Part shown: in pieces, positions 1 to 51,635 of the stretch
How the letters are laid out: each line of letters opens with the position of its first letter
Position numbering within the stretch: position 1 is the first letter of the stretch
Source of the DNA: Acridotheres tristis
Taxonomy: Eukaryota > Chordata > Aves > Passeriformes > Sturnidae
Reading direction: 5' to 3'
Assembly: GCA_037013685.1 (NCBI GenBank)
Contig: CM072891.1
Location: 12,128,501-12,192,500, forward strand
Length of the DNA: 64,000 nucleotides
Translations under genes and position numbers: made by a program
Notes under the pieces: generated by a model
What the model saw: only the letters and a program-made list of their open reading frames with translations
Database searches by the model: none
Told to the model about the DNA's origin: nothing

Positions 1-669
1 AGAGGAAATGGGCAGGAACTGATGCACGGGAAATTCAATATAAATATTCTTTCTATACTGTGTGGGTGACCGTGCACTGGAAGATGGCCCAGAGAAGTTA
101 TGAAGTCCCCCTCACTTGGGAGCACAGGATCTGTCTGGACACAGTCCTGTGCCATATACTCTGAAGTGGCCCTGCTTGATCAGGGAGGTGGCTCAGGTGA
201 CCACAAGTGTCCTCTCCACCCTGACCTGTTCTGTGAACCGTTTTTGGAGCACAGTGTATTTTCTCTCCTTTGTTTCTTCACTTCAGCTTTAAAAATCGAA
301 GGAAAATATTTTATGGGTAACCAGAATTGAACACAAGGGACAGCAGAGTGCCATGCCCACAACTGCAATCTTACACTGCCTTCTCACCATGCCACGCAAG
401 CACCATGAGCTTTTTGAAAGACAGGAAATTTTTTCATTACCTGACTGAAATTGCTTCTGCAGTGTGTTTCAATTGTGAAATGAGCAGAAATAGTTATTTT
501 AAAAGTTTTAGGTAGTTTTTTCATAGAAAGGGACAGAATGTGTTGCAAGATTGGCACCAGTACTGCAGTGTTATTAGTGGATGTTTCATTCATTACTCAG
601 CCTTTTGCACTATTTAAACTCTTGGTTACAAAAAAAAGGCAACAGAAGCTTAAATAAAACCCCCTACAG
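1..669. other. Downstream flank, nothing recognised
   Basis: No exon, repeat or promoter-like GC-rich segment was recognised. A plus-strand aataaa lies at 654-659, but no plus-strand gene leads to it. The short open frames here lack any family similarity and look like chance. Confidence 0.4.
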
Positions 670-693
670 AAAGAAAAAGCAGTTCTTCAGAGC

Positions 694-699
694 TTTATT
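694..699 (-). terminator. Distal poly(A) signal AATAAA
   Basis: The plus strand reads tttatt, so the gene strand reads AATAAA. It is followed about 15-40 bases downstream by T-rich (CTTTTTCTTTC) and G/T-rich (GGGGGTTTT) sequence of the kind expected of a downstream element. This is the best candidate for the main LRP4 3' end. Confidence 0.55.
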
Positions 700-1428
700 T
701 TCCACTTGGCAGAGGCTTGAGATCCCTACAGTTCTAATACACACTAAATGAATAGCCCCTTCTGCTGTTGCCATGTTAAAGAGGGGGGAAAAAAGCAAGG
801 TGCGGCAGAGTGAGAGGTATTATGAGTGTGAAGGAATCTGCAAAAGTGAGTGTAGATATTGTGCCCTTGATTCAAAATCAAAGGGGTGTGTGCTACCATC
901 AGGTTTCTTAGAACCCCCATCTTTTCCTATCTTCTTGCTCCTCTCAAATGAAGTCAAGTTGAGGTTCTGTCTGAAAAGGTTTGGGAGTTCCCCATTCAAA
1001 GGAGAGTCCAAATAACATGCATGATTCACAACCAAAAGCCAGGCAGAGTGGTTAAGAAAAGCTAAATTTATATTAAATTATCATCAACCCCTAAAATATT
1101 GAACACAGTGGTTAAATAACTCCAGAAAATCCAATGTTGTCTCCAGTGAGTAACGTTAAAACCATTACACAGGAACACACGGAAATCACTGACGTTAGCT
1201 CGGGACAGACAGGAGAGAGGTTTGCTTTTTACATAGTAAATCAGTGCTCAAGAGATCATCCTCCAGTAGCCTTTCTACATTCTTAACATCCTAAGTGCAA
1301 CGAGGGTCTTCTCTTCCCCAGAATGGGGAACCATGATGCATCCCCAAGGCAGCATCTCACTGGGGCTGTCTCTAGGAAAAAGACACAAATTTCTGCCCAC
1401 CTCGCTGGTAGAGGAGGCTGTGTGACAT

Positions 1429-1434
1429 TTTATT
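1429..1434 (-). terminator. Proximal poly(A) signal AATAAA
   Basis: The gene strand reads GCAATAAAATG about 2.6 kb after the stop codon. The downstream G/T-rich stretches (GAGGTGGG, TTTGTGTC) are less convincing than at the distal site. It may give a shorter 3' UTR isoform. Confidence 0.4.
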
Positions 1435-4041
1435 GCTCCTTTTCACCATTACCATTTGAGGAAGGGAGCAGAGAGCAGTTATGAATGGTTGTTAGGCTGG
1501 AGTGTGCAGGGTCTCTCCTAAGAAGCAGCAGAGAATATTAATATTGATCAAGGTTGAGATCACAAATACCATGAGTTGTTGAAAAGACTGACTGTGTTTT
1601 TCCTTTCCACTGCACACTCCAGACTTGGACAGCAATTACTCTGACAGGCTGACTTAATCTTAAGTGACAGGTCTGGGCAGATGTTTCCCTTCACCCCTGT
1701 CCCACCTCAGGATTTTGGTGCATGATCACATAAGCTACTGGGAAAAAAACCCCATTCCAAAATCCAAAGAAACGCTGCTCTCCTACAAGTCAGAGCCTTC
1801 CTCCACAACCTCCCCACTCCCAGCCCTGATGCCCCTGCCCCTACACATGGTTTCTGATCAAACTGATTCTTCTGCCTACACTTGAGCCCTCTGGTGTTGT
1901 CCCTGCGTGAAATGGCTTAGATGGGCAGGGTCCATGTCAGTGATATGCACTCCTTTCTCAGCTCCCAGTCGAGTCCACACCTCAATTCAAAAGTGCCTCT
2001 GCCCAACAAAATCAACGCTTCCAAGGCTGGAGTCAAACAAATAAATAATTAAATAAAAATCTAATTAAAAAAAATAAAAATAAATCCCTCTGGGAGTAGG
2101 GAAGAGTCCCACATTAATACAGGGAAATCCAAGCCTTAGCTCCAGTTCATTTTCCACAGGAATATACACCAGTCAGCCCAATTAGTCAGCCAGTTAGGGG
2201 CAGAGTCTCAAGCCACCTAGCCAGGTCCAAGCTGCAACCTTCCCCCATCTACAAAGCTATCTCTGCTGTGAGAAGTATAGGCAAACCACTGGCAACTGTT
2301 GTGTTTTTCAGGCCTGTTAGTATATAAACAAGGTTCGAGCAGAGTAGGATGAGTCTCCTTTTTAATCAGATGAAAAAAAATATTGCATGGGAGATGGACC
2401 CTCCCCCTGCCTCTGAACCATACCCCAGTGTGTTTTGCTCTCTTTACACCATGGGTGGGAATGTACTTGACCTCTTTCCAGGTGATAAAAGATGTTACGA
2501 AGTTTGCAGTGAGAAATTCTTCACTGGGAGATTCTGCTTCCAGGGATCTGACTTAATGCTTAATATTTTACCATGTGATTTGAGGGGTTAATATAAATTT
2601 TGTTTTTGAGGAAGTGTCAAGCAATATTTTCTCTTTTTTCTTTTTGAACAAATAGATGACAAAAGAATATGAAGAGGTGGCAACAGTCCTTGGGAGCATG
2701 CAAGACCCAGCTCCAAATGCTGCTGGGTTTTGGCTGCAAGGGTAGGATGACATTCCCTAAAGGTTAAGAGTCTTGGAGGCCAGAGAACAACTGAAATTCA
2801 TGCAGCTGATGGGAAAACTTATTTGGCAAGGAAAGCTATTTAGTGGTAACAGAAGAACTTAAAGTGCAATTCTATCTGATAAACAACTACTTATAATGGC
2901 CCTTGCAGCTCCCTTATTATTGTCTCTCATTCTAGGTCAAATGGGCTCAGCCTAGTAATAAAGCAGTTCCTAACTGTCAGCACTGAGCACTCCCATGGGA
3001 AAGACTCGACCTAGGAATTCTCTCTTTTGCCTTATTATGGTAATCAAAGGTCCTAAAGGCCAAAATAATTGGGACCTTGCAGAATTGGGACTAGTGGGGA
3101 CCTAGCAAATTTTCTTTTTCATTTTTATATATCAGTTATGCAAAGATCAGTAAAATTTAGGTCTTGCCGAGATCCATTTCCTCCCATCAGCTCTGTAGAA
3201 CTAAGTAGAATACCAATCTCTTCTTGTCTCAAGTTTAGCACTTAGACTCCAGTACCCACAGGGTACTGAATGGTTCTGAAAGGGGCATTTGCTGACTCTT
3301 GTTTTTCCAGAGTAGAAACATGTTTTAACAGGAAAGGGGAGAACAGGAGCAGTGTCCACTGCCAGCAACAGACACAGTGCTCCAATCTGAGCATTCCTTG
3401 AAGTTTTTAGTAGCAGTTATGAAAGTAAGCAGTGATGCTCTCATGAAGTGAGTCTTGGCAACTGTGGTCACCCTCTTTATGCCTTTACAAGATGACCTGA
3501 TGCTGTGTCAGCGTCCTCTTGAGCCCCAAAGTATACCCCATCTACACCCATCTCTCATGTCAGAAACCCCTCAACACAAAGCCTCAAAGAGTGCTGCTAG
3601 TGCTGGAATGACTAGGGGTGCTTCTGTGACCAGGAGCCAGCAATGAGGCAGCTCTGCTCTCTTCATGGGCATTGACTGTGAGCTGGATGGCACAGGACTT
3701 GCAGGTTGCCAGGGAACAGAGACCCTGAACCAGATTCAGGCCAGACGAGTCACTGCAGAAGTTAACGTGGCAGCTTCCAGGAAAAGGGAACATATAAATA
3801 AACCACAGACAGTGAAAATGAGTCAAAAGGGTCTCTGGGTTCCAACCAACCCACCCATCCTCCTTCTCCAACCACAACAACACAGCTGCCCAAGCTCCAT
3901 GCTGAAAGGCAGTCCAAGTCTCAGGCCCCTTGCAAGAGAGGCTGGTCTCTGTGCCCTTCCTTGCCAAGCAGGCAGAATCCTGTCCTTTTGTGCAGAGCAG
4001 AGGGTAGGGAGGGTACGACTGTTTCCAAAGTCACGTGTACT

Positions 4042-43497
<39,456 letters not shown>

Positions 43498-44813
43498 CTG
43501 CAAAGAAAGAAAAGATGTTTTGAAGAGATCCCATCTATTTTAGAGCAAACATTAAATACAAAGTGATACCAATTTTTCTGTGTACACACTACTGTGTATG
43601 AACACATCCTTGACTGAAAGGAAAAGATTCACCCTCCTCACATGCAGACTGGATTTTTTTGCATGGTTCCTTCTTTCTGCAACTCAAACAAACCTAAAAC
43701 TCTTAGATTAAACAACAGATCATAAGGAAAGAATTACAGAGAAATACCTGCCCCAAGTGGTAATCACATACATACTGAACTATTTTCAGACTTTTTGATT
43801 TCATTGATCTCACTCATACATCTAGTGCACCTTTGATTAACTGTATCAATCTAAGCAAAAAGAAAAAATAAGCCTCATAATTTCTTATTTTCCATTCTAA
43901 TTGAGAAAAGCCGTATCTGCAAAAATGATCCAATACTTCTGCAACTCTTTCAACAGCAGAATTCCCTCCAGTGAAGACATTCACCTGTGCAAGTAAAGCA
44001 AAGATTTAACTTCAGAGGGGATGCATTTCCTTGAAAAAGGATTAGATTATGTTTCTTCTGCACAAAGCTGGCTGAAGAGCTTTCTGCCAGCCTCAGCTGC
44101 CTGCTCACAAATGCTACACTGCAGGTCTCAAGGCTCAAGTACAAACTATTTTCCAAGCTGAACTGCATCCAACAGATTGGTTGTGGGATTCCTATTCAGT
44201 CTGTCATGGGCGTAAAAACCTTTTATTTATTCGCTCACGTCCACTACAAGTTACTTTTAAAGGTTTAGTACCAAACATACATCTCAAGGTCTTACAGAAT
44301 ACAACAGGAATCTGGTGTAATGAGGGATAAAGGCTAAAAGAACAGCAGGTGAGTAAGGAATGAAAGAGGGTAGAGTGTCAGATCTTCAGAGGACTTACCA
44401 GGCACGGCCAGGACAAGGGCTGGCTCAAAAGGAAAGAAAGTGGGTGATGTAGCCAAAAGCCAAAAAAAGCAACAGACATTCCTAAGAAAAGCAATTCATC
44501 ATCTGTGCAACATTTCAGACTAGTAGAAATAAACTAAAGGAAATTCAGAAGAACCACAACCACCCACAAAAATCAAACAGGTTTCTTCAAACCAACAACA
44601 CAGAAGATTCAGGACAAACCATCTTCTGTTGTCACCTACAAACTTTTTAAAAGGCAGAACTAGCTATATATTGTAATCAAAGTAGCTGCTGTTTAAACTA
44701 CCTTTTCCAAAGCAATTTTTTACCATTATCCTCAAAAACACCCCAAAACACTCATCCCAGCTACTTTAAGCTCTAATATCTCCTTCTGTTGGAGTACAAC
44801 ACAAGCCTGCTAT

Positions 44814-45245
44814 CATTTAGGCTGGAAAAGATCTCCAAGGTCACCAAGGCCAACCATTAATCCAACGCTGCCAGGTTCACCATTAAACTGCATCTCTAAG
44901 TGCCACATCCACAGCCCTTTTAAATACCTCCAGGAATGAAGACTCTACCATTCCCTGGGTAGTTTGTCCTCCAGTGTTGACAACCCTTTTGGTGAAGAAG
45001 TTTTCCCTAATATCCAATCTAAACCTCCTCTGACACAACTTGAGGCCATTTCTGCTCATTCTGTACTTTGTACCTGAGAGAAAAGACACACACCTCCCTA
45101 CAACCTCCTTTCAGATAATTGTGGAGAGTGATAGGGTCTCCCTGAGCCTCCCCCTCCTCCTCTCTAGGCTAAACAAACTTAGCTCCTTCAGCCCCTCCTC
45201 TGAAGATCTGTTCTTTAATCCTTTCACCAGCTTTTCTGGCCTTCC
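44814..45245 (-). mobile_element. CR1 LINE 3' fragment
   Basis: Plus strand text aggctggaaaagatctccaa, then gttttccctaatatccaatc and ctccttcagcccctcctct, is the reverse complement of a CR1 3' region. About 430 bp, 5' truncated, with no open frame. Confidence 0.85.
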
Positions 45246-47222
45246 CCATGAGCAGCATGGCAGTACAGCTCTGCAACAGCAAAGAAAGAATTAGTGCAGC
45301 TGTCCCAGTCTGCACACTGTAACTTAATCTGCTGTACATTGTCAAACACAGTTCTCTTCAAAGTTGCTACTAATATTAGGTTATATATAAGCACACACAT
45401 ACTAAATGTGTTCTTCTCACCTCATTAAAGTTGCTATGTTCCATCATTTCTGCTTTGTGATTTTACCATGCTACTGAAACTGCTGGAAGCTGAAGGACAT
45501 GTTATGACCCACATACCAACACTCTCATGGGCACTAGCTGGTGTCTGTAGAGCTGTTATGTAAGTACACTTGGCATAACTATTTTGAATTACAACCTTTG
45601 CAGATCTAATGGTTTCTGATTTGTGACCTTTAGGGGAGCTAACCTTCTAGTCATTATAAATCATGATCTACCCTGGTTTTGCACTTGTCAAGTAATGCAC
45701 ATGATTGCTGGGAAAGCACACCGATTTCAACCTATGAACGTTTTCAGAAGCAGATCCTGGATGGCTAGTCTTTCCCAGCAAAAAGAACAAGGTGAATGAA
45801 AGCTGGCACACCTGAAGGCAGCAGGAATTTTCTCAATGATTTCAGTGTGGATAGTATTTCACCTTTGGCGTCCCATGATTATTTCCCAGTGCTCAGAGCT
45901 CCAGTGACACTACTCTGTAACTGTATCTGTAACAGCAGAGAGTCAGGAAGGATAAAGATGAGAAGAGTGTTTTTTCCAGCTCCAAGCGGAAGCGGTGCAC
46001 TTGGTGTGAGAAGCCTTAGCAGAGGATCTACTCTCTTATCCCAAACTCTCATTAAACACGGGGAGCATGGGACAAAAGGCTGAGCAAGCACACATACAAA
46101 GCTCCAGTGTCACATTTCAATCCCAGGTAGTCAGTGGCCCAGGACAGGACGGAAATCAGTACTTACTGCTCAGGCAACTGGACCAACAATCAAAGGGGAC
46201 ATATCTAATTGCACTTCTACACATTATTCTGGAGCAGGAACGAGAGGCACCTCTAGGCTTAGTAATGACAAATATTTTTCCTCAAATTTTACCTCACATT
46301 GCAGGCTTGGACATTTCACTAACTCTGCACCGAAAAATCTTTTCACTTATGCAGGAGACAAAATCCTGACATATTTAAGCAATACTATATATACAAAACA
46401 ATACAAAAAAAGCTAAACAGAGATATTGCCACATGCTGAGCTGACATCACTCAATTTTCATGGCCTCTCCTGATCTTCATGTGACCACAACAGAAATTTC
46501 CTACTCTAACTTGCCCATGGGTATAAACAACCAAAAAAATCATCTTCACTGTCCGTAGTTTGGTTCCCTCCAGATGCATAGCAGCAGGATTCAGTAACCA
46601 AACAGTTTTCTAGCAAAGGACACAAACAACCTCTAGATTTTAAAAACAGGAAGTCAGTCTAAACAGAGGCCTCATACTTAACATCTACCATCACCTTAAA
46701 TTTAGCATCGTACACTCAGCTTCTTCAGATTCCTTCCAAATATCCTCCACATCTTCCTATTTATCTGATAAATAAAATGTCTTCTGAGAAAGTATGAGTT
46801 GCCCCCACCCGTCTTAAAACAATAGTTAGGATCAAGGTACCTTTATGTCTACGTTGGCAAAGCAGTTATACAATTTCTGGCTGAAAAGCAGAAGTCAATT
46901 ATCATCCTTTTATTTCTGATAAGGTTACTTACAACCTCAGAGCTACTACAGGGCAGCCCTGTATTTGCCAGAGATTCATAAAAATATTGACATTACAAAG
47001 AAAACCTAAGTAGACAGGATAATTACCAAACTGGGCTCTGTAGCTGTTGCTTTAGATAGAAGCACCAGATTTCTGGTGGAGAGTGAAGACAGTCCCGATG
47101 GCATGTTTTATTCCAAAAAGAAAGATTCTAACCCACTCCCTCTTCAGTAAAAATAATGACACATGGTAGCTCTTAACACTACTTTTTGCAGCAATTCAAC
47201 CTTTGACAGGATGTTGATTCAA

Positions 47223-47535
47223 CATGGAATCATGCAACAGCCCAGTTTGGAAGGGACCTCAAAGGATCACCCGGTCCAACCTTTTGTAGAAAATGGAGCC
47301 AGGATGAGATTATCCAGCACCCTGTATGTCTGCATCTTGAGAACCTCCAGTGATGGGGACTCTATCATGTCTCTGGGGAAGTAGTGGGCAGGCAGCATCA
47401 TTGTTCTCACTGTACAGAGTATCTTTAGTTGAGATGAACACATTCCTGTCAGTGTCTGGTAGCATTCCAGCACTACCAGAATTCTATCATAGTCATGTAC
47501 GGATGAAGTCTCCTCAATGAACAACTGCAAAAGAT
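47223..47535 (-). mobile_element. CR1 LINE 3' fragment, diverged
   Basis: Plus strand ggaatcatgcaacagcccag then tttggaagggacctcaaagg resembles the reverse complement of a CR1 3' end. The similarity continues through gagaacctccagtgatgggg and fades after about 47530. Older and more diverged than the other copies. Confidence 0.75.
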
Positions 47536-49140
47536 CCTGGCTTCAATGGTCAGTGCCATGCTGCCTTTCCAAATTTTCTTTTATCCAGGTACCAAGAACC
47601 AGATACCAGTAAGAGAGACTTCCATTCCCCACCACCCTGTTGATTGTATCTTTTCCCTTTGATCCTAATACAGAACCTCTTACTGTTATTTTTAAAATCA
47701 GCAGTAGGAAGTTCACAACCCTCAGTTTGTTTCCACCACCCTCCAATTCTTCATGTACCTGTAACACAGGATAGCACAGCTAAAACCATGGTTAAGTACC
47801 CCTTAAGTGCAAGGAAAACTGTATCAATAGCTTTAGAAATGCCAGAACTACAAACAGACTTGGCATTATTTACAGTTGCAGACTGTTCAGCTCAGAATCA
47901 GAAGCCTCTGGAAAGAACAATCATTTTTTTGGTCCAGCACTGAGTAACATATGGATGTGGCTTTCTCCCCCTCCATGGACAGGCACCTAATTCTGGCCTA
48001 CAGAAGACCTCCAATGGAAGGTAGAGATCTTTCTGCAAACCTCATTATTACAAGAGACAGAAGCAAAAATATAACAATACCATCTTTAATCATTTTAACT
48101 CTACCATAGAAAAATGATGGGAGGACAGAAGGTATAAGTGGATATTAAACAAGTGTGAAAACACAGGACACATTTGACACTTAGAGTAACACAGAGGGAA
48201 AAAGAAATCCAGGACCGTGTAAATGAAATGGAATACGATTAATGGAATGAAAGGTGAAAGGAGAGAACTAGAGTCCTAATAGTGATGGGCATAAGGCTGT
48301 GGGTATTTTCCCCAGAGAAAGCATGGAAGGGTATCCCCAGATGCATTTTTTTGAGTAAATTTGGAATAAGCATCAGAATAATTTGCCCTAGCTTCAACAG
48401 ATGCACTGAATTTCTTTCTACTGTATTTTAAGAACCCATGAGCTTCTGATTGTTTACTTGGGGTTAAAATTAGTGAATTCTGCAGCACAGCCTTTAATAG
48501 CCTTCTTAACACCTTGCCCATCTGTTGCTAGGTCTGTGTCAGATAACAATTATCCCTCTTCCTCCACTTCCAGGCCACTTTTGCATTCCCATCATACACA
48601 CACTTTGATGAGGGCAGATGCTGGATATGTCAGATGGTCTTGAGCATAGTTCAGATGATAGACTTTCCTTCTTTATCCAGCAACTCCCTGAATTCCTACA
48701 GCAAAGAAGCTTGGCTTTATTTGCTTGCCTGTCTTGAGGGAAAATGAAAATTCTGGATTCCTCTCTTACCCAAATAGCAGTTTCCACTGAAGGAAAAAGT
48801 ACAGTTAATCCAGCTTTAGAAGAGGGATTTGCTGACCATTGTTTAAACTCAGAGCTCTGCTGGCAGACACAGCAAAGGCAACATTACAGCACAACAGCTT
48901 GATGTCAGAAGGGGCACCATGCACTGATAAAAGCCAATGGTTATCTCTTCTTTTCTACTCCCATTCCAGAAACATCTGAAGCAGTTCTGATTGGGTACCC
49001 ACACAGTCTTTGAGTTGTTGAAACCTGCCTAGACTAAGGTAAACATCCCTAGGAAGAGCAATCCAAAAATTTTCAAAGCTTTAAACAGAATTGTCACAGT
49101 TTTGTTTGAAGAAGTATGTAATAGTGGTAAGGTTAAGGGG

Positions 49141-49157
49141 AAAAAAAAAAAAAAAAA
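49141..49157. repeat. Poly-A tract
   Basis: An uninterrupted run of about 17 A within intron 1 or 5' flank. No repeat element is clearly attached to it. Confidence 0.85.
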
Positions 49158-50199
49158 GACATAACCCTCAACAAAACCACATGAACCAGAGAAGAGACTG
49201 AAGATGTTACTGCTTTTTGGTAGTGGAATATGGTGCCTACTTAGGCAGTCTCCAAGTGAGAAACAAAGTTTCCTAGTCCTAGAAATACCCCTTTCAATTT
49301 GAAAAAGCAGAGATACCTCAATCCTGAACCAGCTTGTTCTCAATTAAACACGTGACTGAACAAAGTGCTAGGGAGAGGCACATTATCAAGCACAATCACC
49401 TTCTGTTACCATATTAAACTGCACAACTACACACCTGAGACCTCAAAAATGTTACACTTAATATAAGCACACAATAGAAAGCATGAAGAAGAAAAATTCC
49501 ACAGGGCATCTGCTAATAAGGACTTGAAGAAAACAAGGGTGCAACAAAGTGCAAACTGACTGAGTGCTGGTGCAATGGGTATGACTGAGTTACAGTGACA
49601 CTGCAACAGAAGCTGTATTTCCAATAACACTGCACGAGGAGAGAAATAGGAGGCCTTTAAGAACATGCTTGAGTATCTGGATCCCAGTTCTGATCCCACA
49701 GAATTAATGACCAGCAATCCCACTGAAAACCTCCACCTGCACCCAGGGAATAGGAAAGCATTTACAGAAACAGCTATTGAAAAAAAAACTGAAGAAGCAT
49801 TTGATTTGAACATGAAAAGACTCGAGGATTAAGAAGCAATTGTTACAGTTCCTTCTCTCAAAACTTTAAAGTCAGAAATTAACACCTTGCAATAATCAAT
49901 GTGACTGTAACTGAGGTCTCTAGATACACGTCCTAACTCTCTATCTTCTGCAGAACTTGACAGAATTACTTCTTCCCTTCTGCAAGTGGGTATACCACTA
50001 TTATGCCACCACAATGTACTGAGGCTTCATGTTTAATCTGTTTCTATATATACAGAGTCTTTGAACAGAAGGTGCATTATTATTATTGCTATGAAAATCT
50101 TATTCAAATTGGCTAGGTTACCAGCAAACACAGATCAAAAAAGTCAGCTGAAGGACCATAAACAAAAGATGATAATGAAAAATGGCAGCAAGTCAAGCT

Positions 50200-50690
50200 G
50201 CAGGGGGTAGAGATAGCTAGTAGGTATTATAGAGATCAGCATTAGATCCACTCCCATTAAATAACTTCATTAATGATCTGGAAGAAAGAATAAGTATCAA
50301 GTTAAAGGAGCCTGCAAATGATACCAAAATAGGAAATATACTGCTCCAAACACAACAGAGGAAAAAGAAATAATATAGAAGGGACCTTAGAAGATTAGAA
50401 TTCTAGGCAGGAAATTAAGATTCAACCTTTAAAAAAATATTTTTTTAAACTAGTGCATCTGGTCGAAATTAATTTGAAACAGATTGAACAAATTAATAGA
50501 AAAGGCTGGGAGGCAGCAATGCCTGGAAAAATCAAGGAGCAATAATAAAAGACTAGCCACTGGTTTCTGCTATGACACAATATGGCAGCCAAAAAAATAC
50601 TTTAAGCTAATTATGCATAAATGCCACATCATGGAGGAAGAAATTCTCTCCCTTTTTGCAGAAATGTAAGATTAAGGTCCATACTGAGGC
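50200..50690 (+). mobile_element. Possible old CR1-like LINE relic
   Basis: The plus strand reads ttcattaatgatctggaaga, which translates as FINDLEERI, close to the F-x-NDL-x-x-x-I motif of the CR1 reverse transcriptase just before its catalytic FADDT strand. Downstream NDTKIGNI resembles a decayed FADDTKLGG. The rest, to about 50690, is too diverged to align by eye. Confidence 0.4.
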
Positions 50691-51124
50691 TTGTACAGCA
50701 AAATTAAGCAACAAATTCTAACTACAGTAACAAAACATTTATCTGTGTGTCAAGGCACAAAGTTACCTCAAGACTCCAAAAAGATTCTGTTTGAAGCCTG
50801 AACCAATATGTTATATTTTTATTCCTTGCTGACTAAAGGCATCAACTACAGATTTTATGAGTTTTTATCTGAATAGGAAACGTGTTATCCTCTGTTTCCT
50901 GAGAAACTTCTTAGTTGCCTATGGGAAGTAGCTCATGGTGGACAACACGTGAAGTCTCAGAATAGAAACAGGAACCTTTCAACCACTAAAGTATGTTAAA
51001 CATATCAAAATCTCAGCCTTAAGTTCTTTTTAAGTCCAAAAGTAGGCATGAAGTACCAGGTAAATGACAGCTATTTAAAAAAGACCAAGGAATTTTAACA
51101 GGAGAGGCTAGACAGGAGAAAGCT

Positions 51125-51635
51125 GTACCTGTGACCACATCTGCAGTGCTGCCTCCAGCTCTCAGCTCCTCAGCACAAGAGACGTGGAGCTGCTGAAGCA
51201 GGTCCACTGGAGGGTTATGAAGATGATTAAGGGGATTAAGAATCTCTTTTATGAGCCAAGGCTGAGGGAGATGGGCCTGTTCAGCTTTGAGAAGAGACAA
51301 CTGAGAGGGGACCTCACCAATGTCTATCAGTATTTGAAGGGAGGGTGTCAGAGGATGGAGCCAAGCTCTGCTCTGTGGGGACAAGAGGCAATGAGCAAAA
51401 ACTGAAGCACAGGAAGTTCCACTCAAGAACAAGAACTTCTTTGCTGCACAGGTGACTGAGCAAACTGGAAGAGGCTGCCCAGAGAGTTTGTGGAGTCTCC
51501 CTCACAGGAGATATTAAATAACTATTTAGGGGCAATCCAGTGCCATGTGATCTAGGATAACCTTACTTAAGCAGGGGGTTGGACCAGAATACCTACTGTG
51601 GTCCCTTCCAACCTGACCCATTCTGTGACTTTTTT
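51125..51635 (+). mobile_element. CR1 LINE 3' fragment
   Basis: Sense-oriented CR1 on the plus strand: gggttatgaagatgattaag, then ctgttcagctttgagaagag, and the 3' end ggtcccttccaacctgaccc followed by attctgtga. About 510 bp, 5' truncated, frames broken. Confidence 0.88.

Larger units (their letters stand above)
670..4041 (-). other. LRP4: Probable LRP4 3' UTR
   Basis: Sequence downstream of the stop. It has stop codons in all frames apart from short chance open frames, and no splice-linked exon or repeat that I recognise except an A/T-rich run near 2035-2085. AATAAA signals on the minus strand at 1429-1434 and 694-699 would give UTRs of about 2.6 and 3.35 kb. The lower boundary is inferred from the distal signal, not from transcript evidence. 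Confidence 0.6.
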
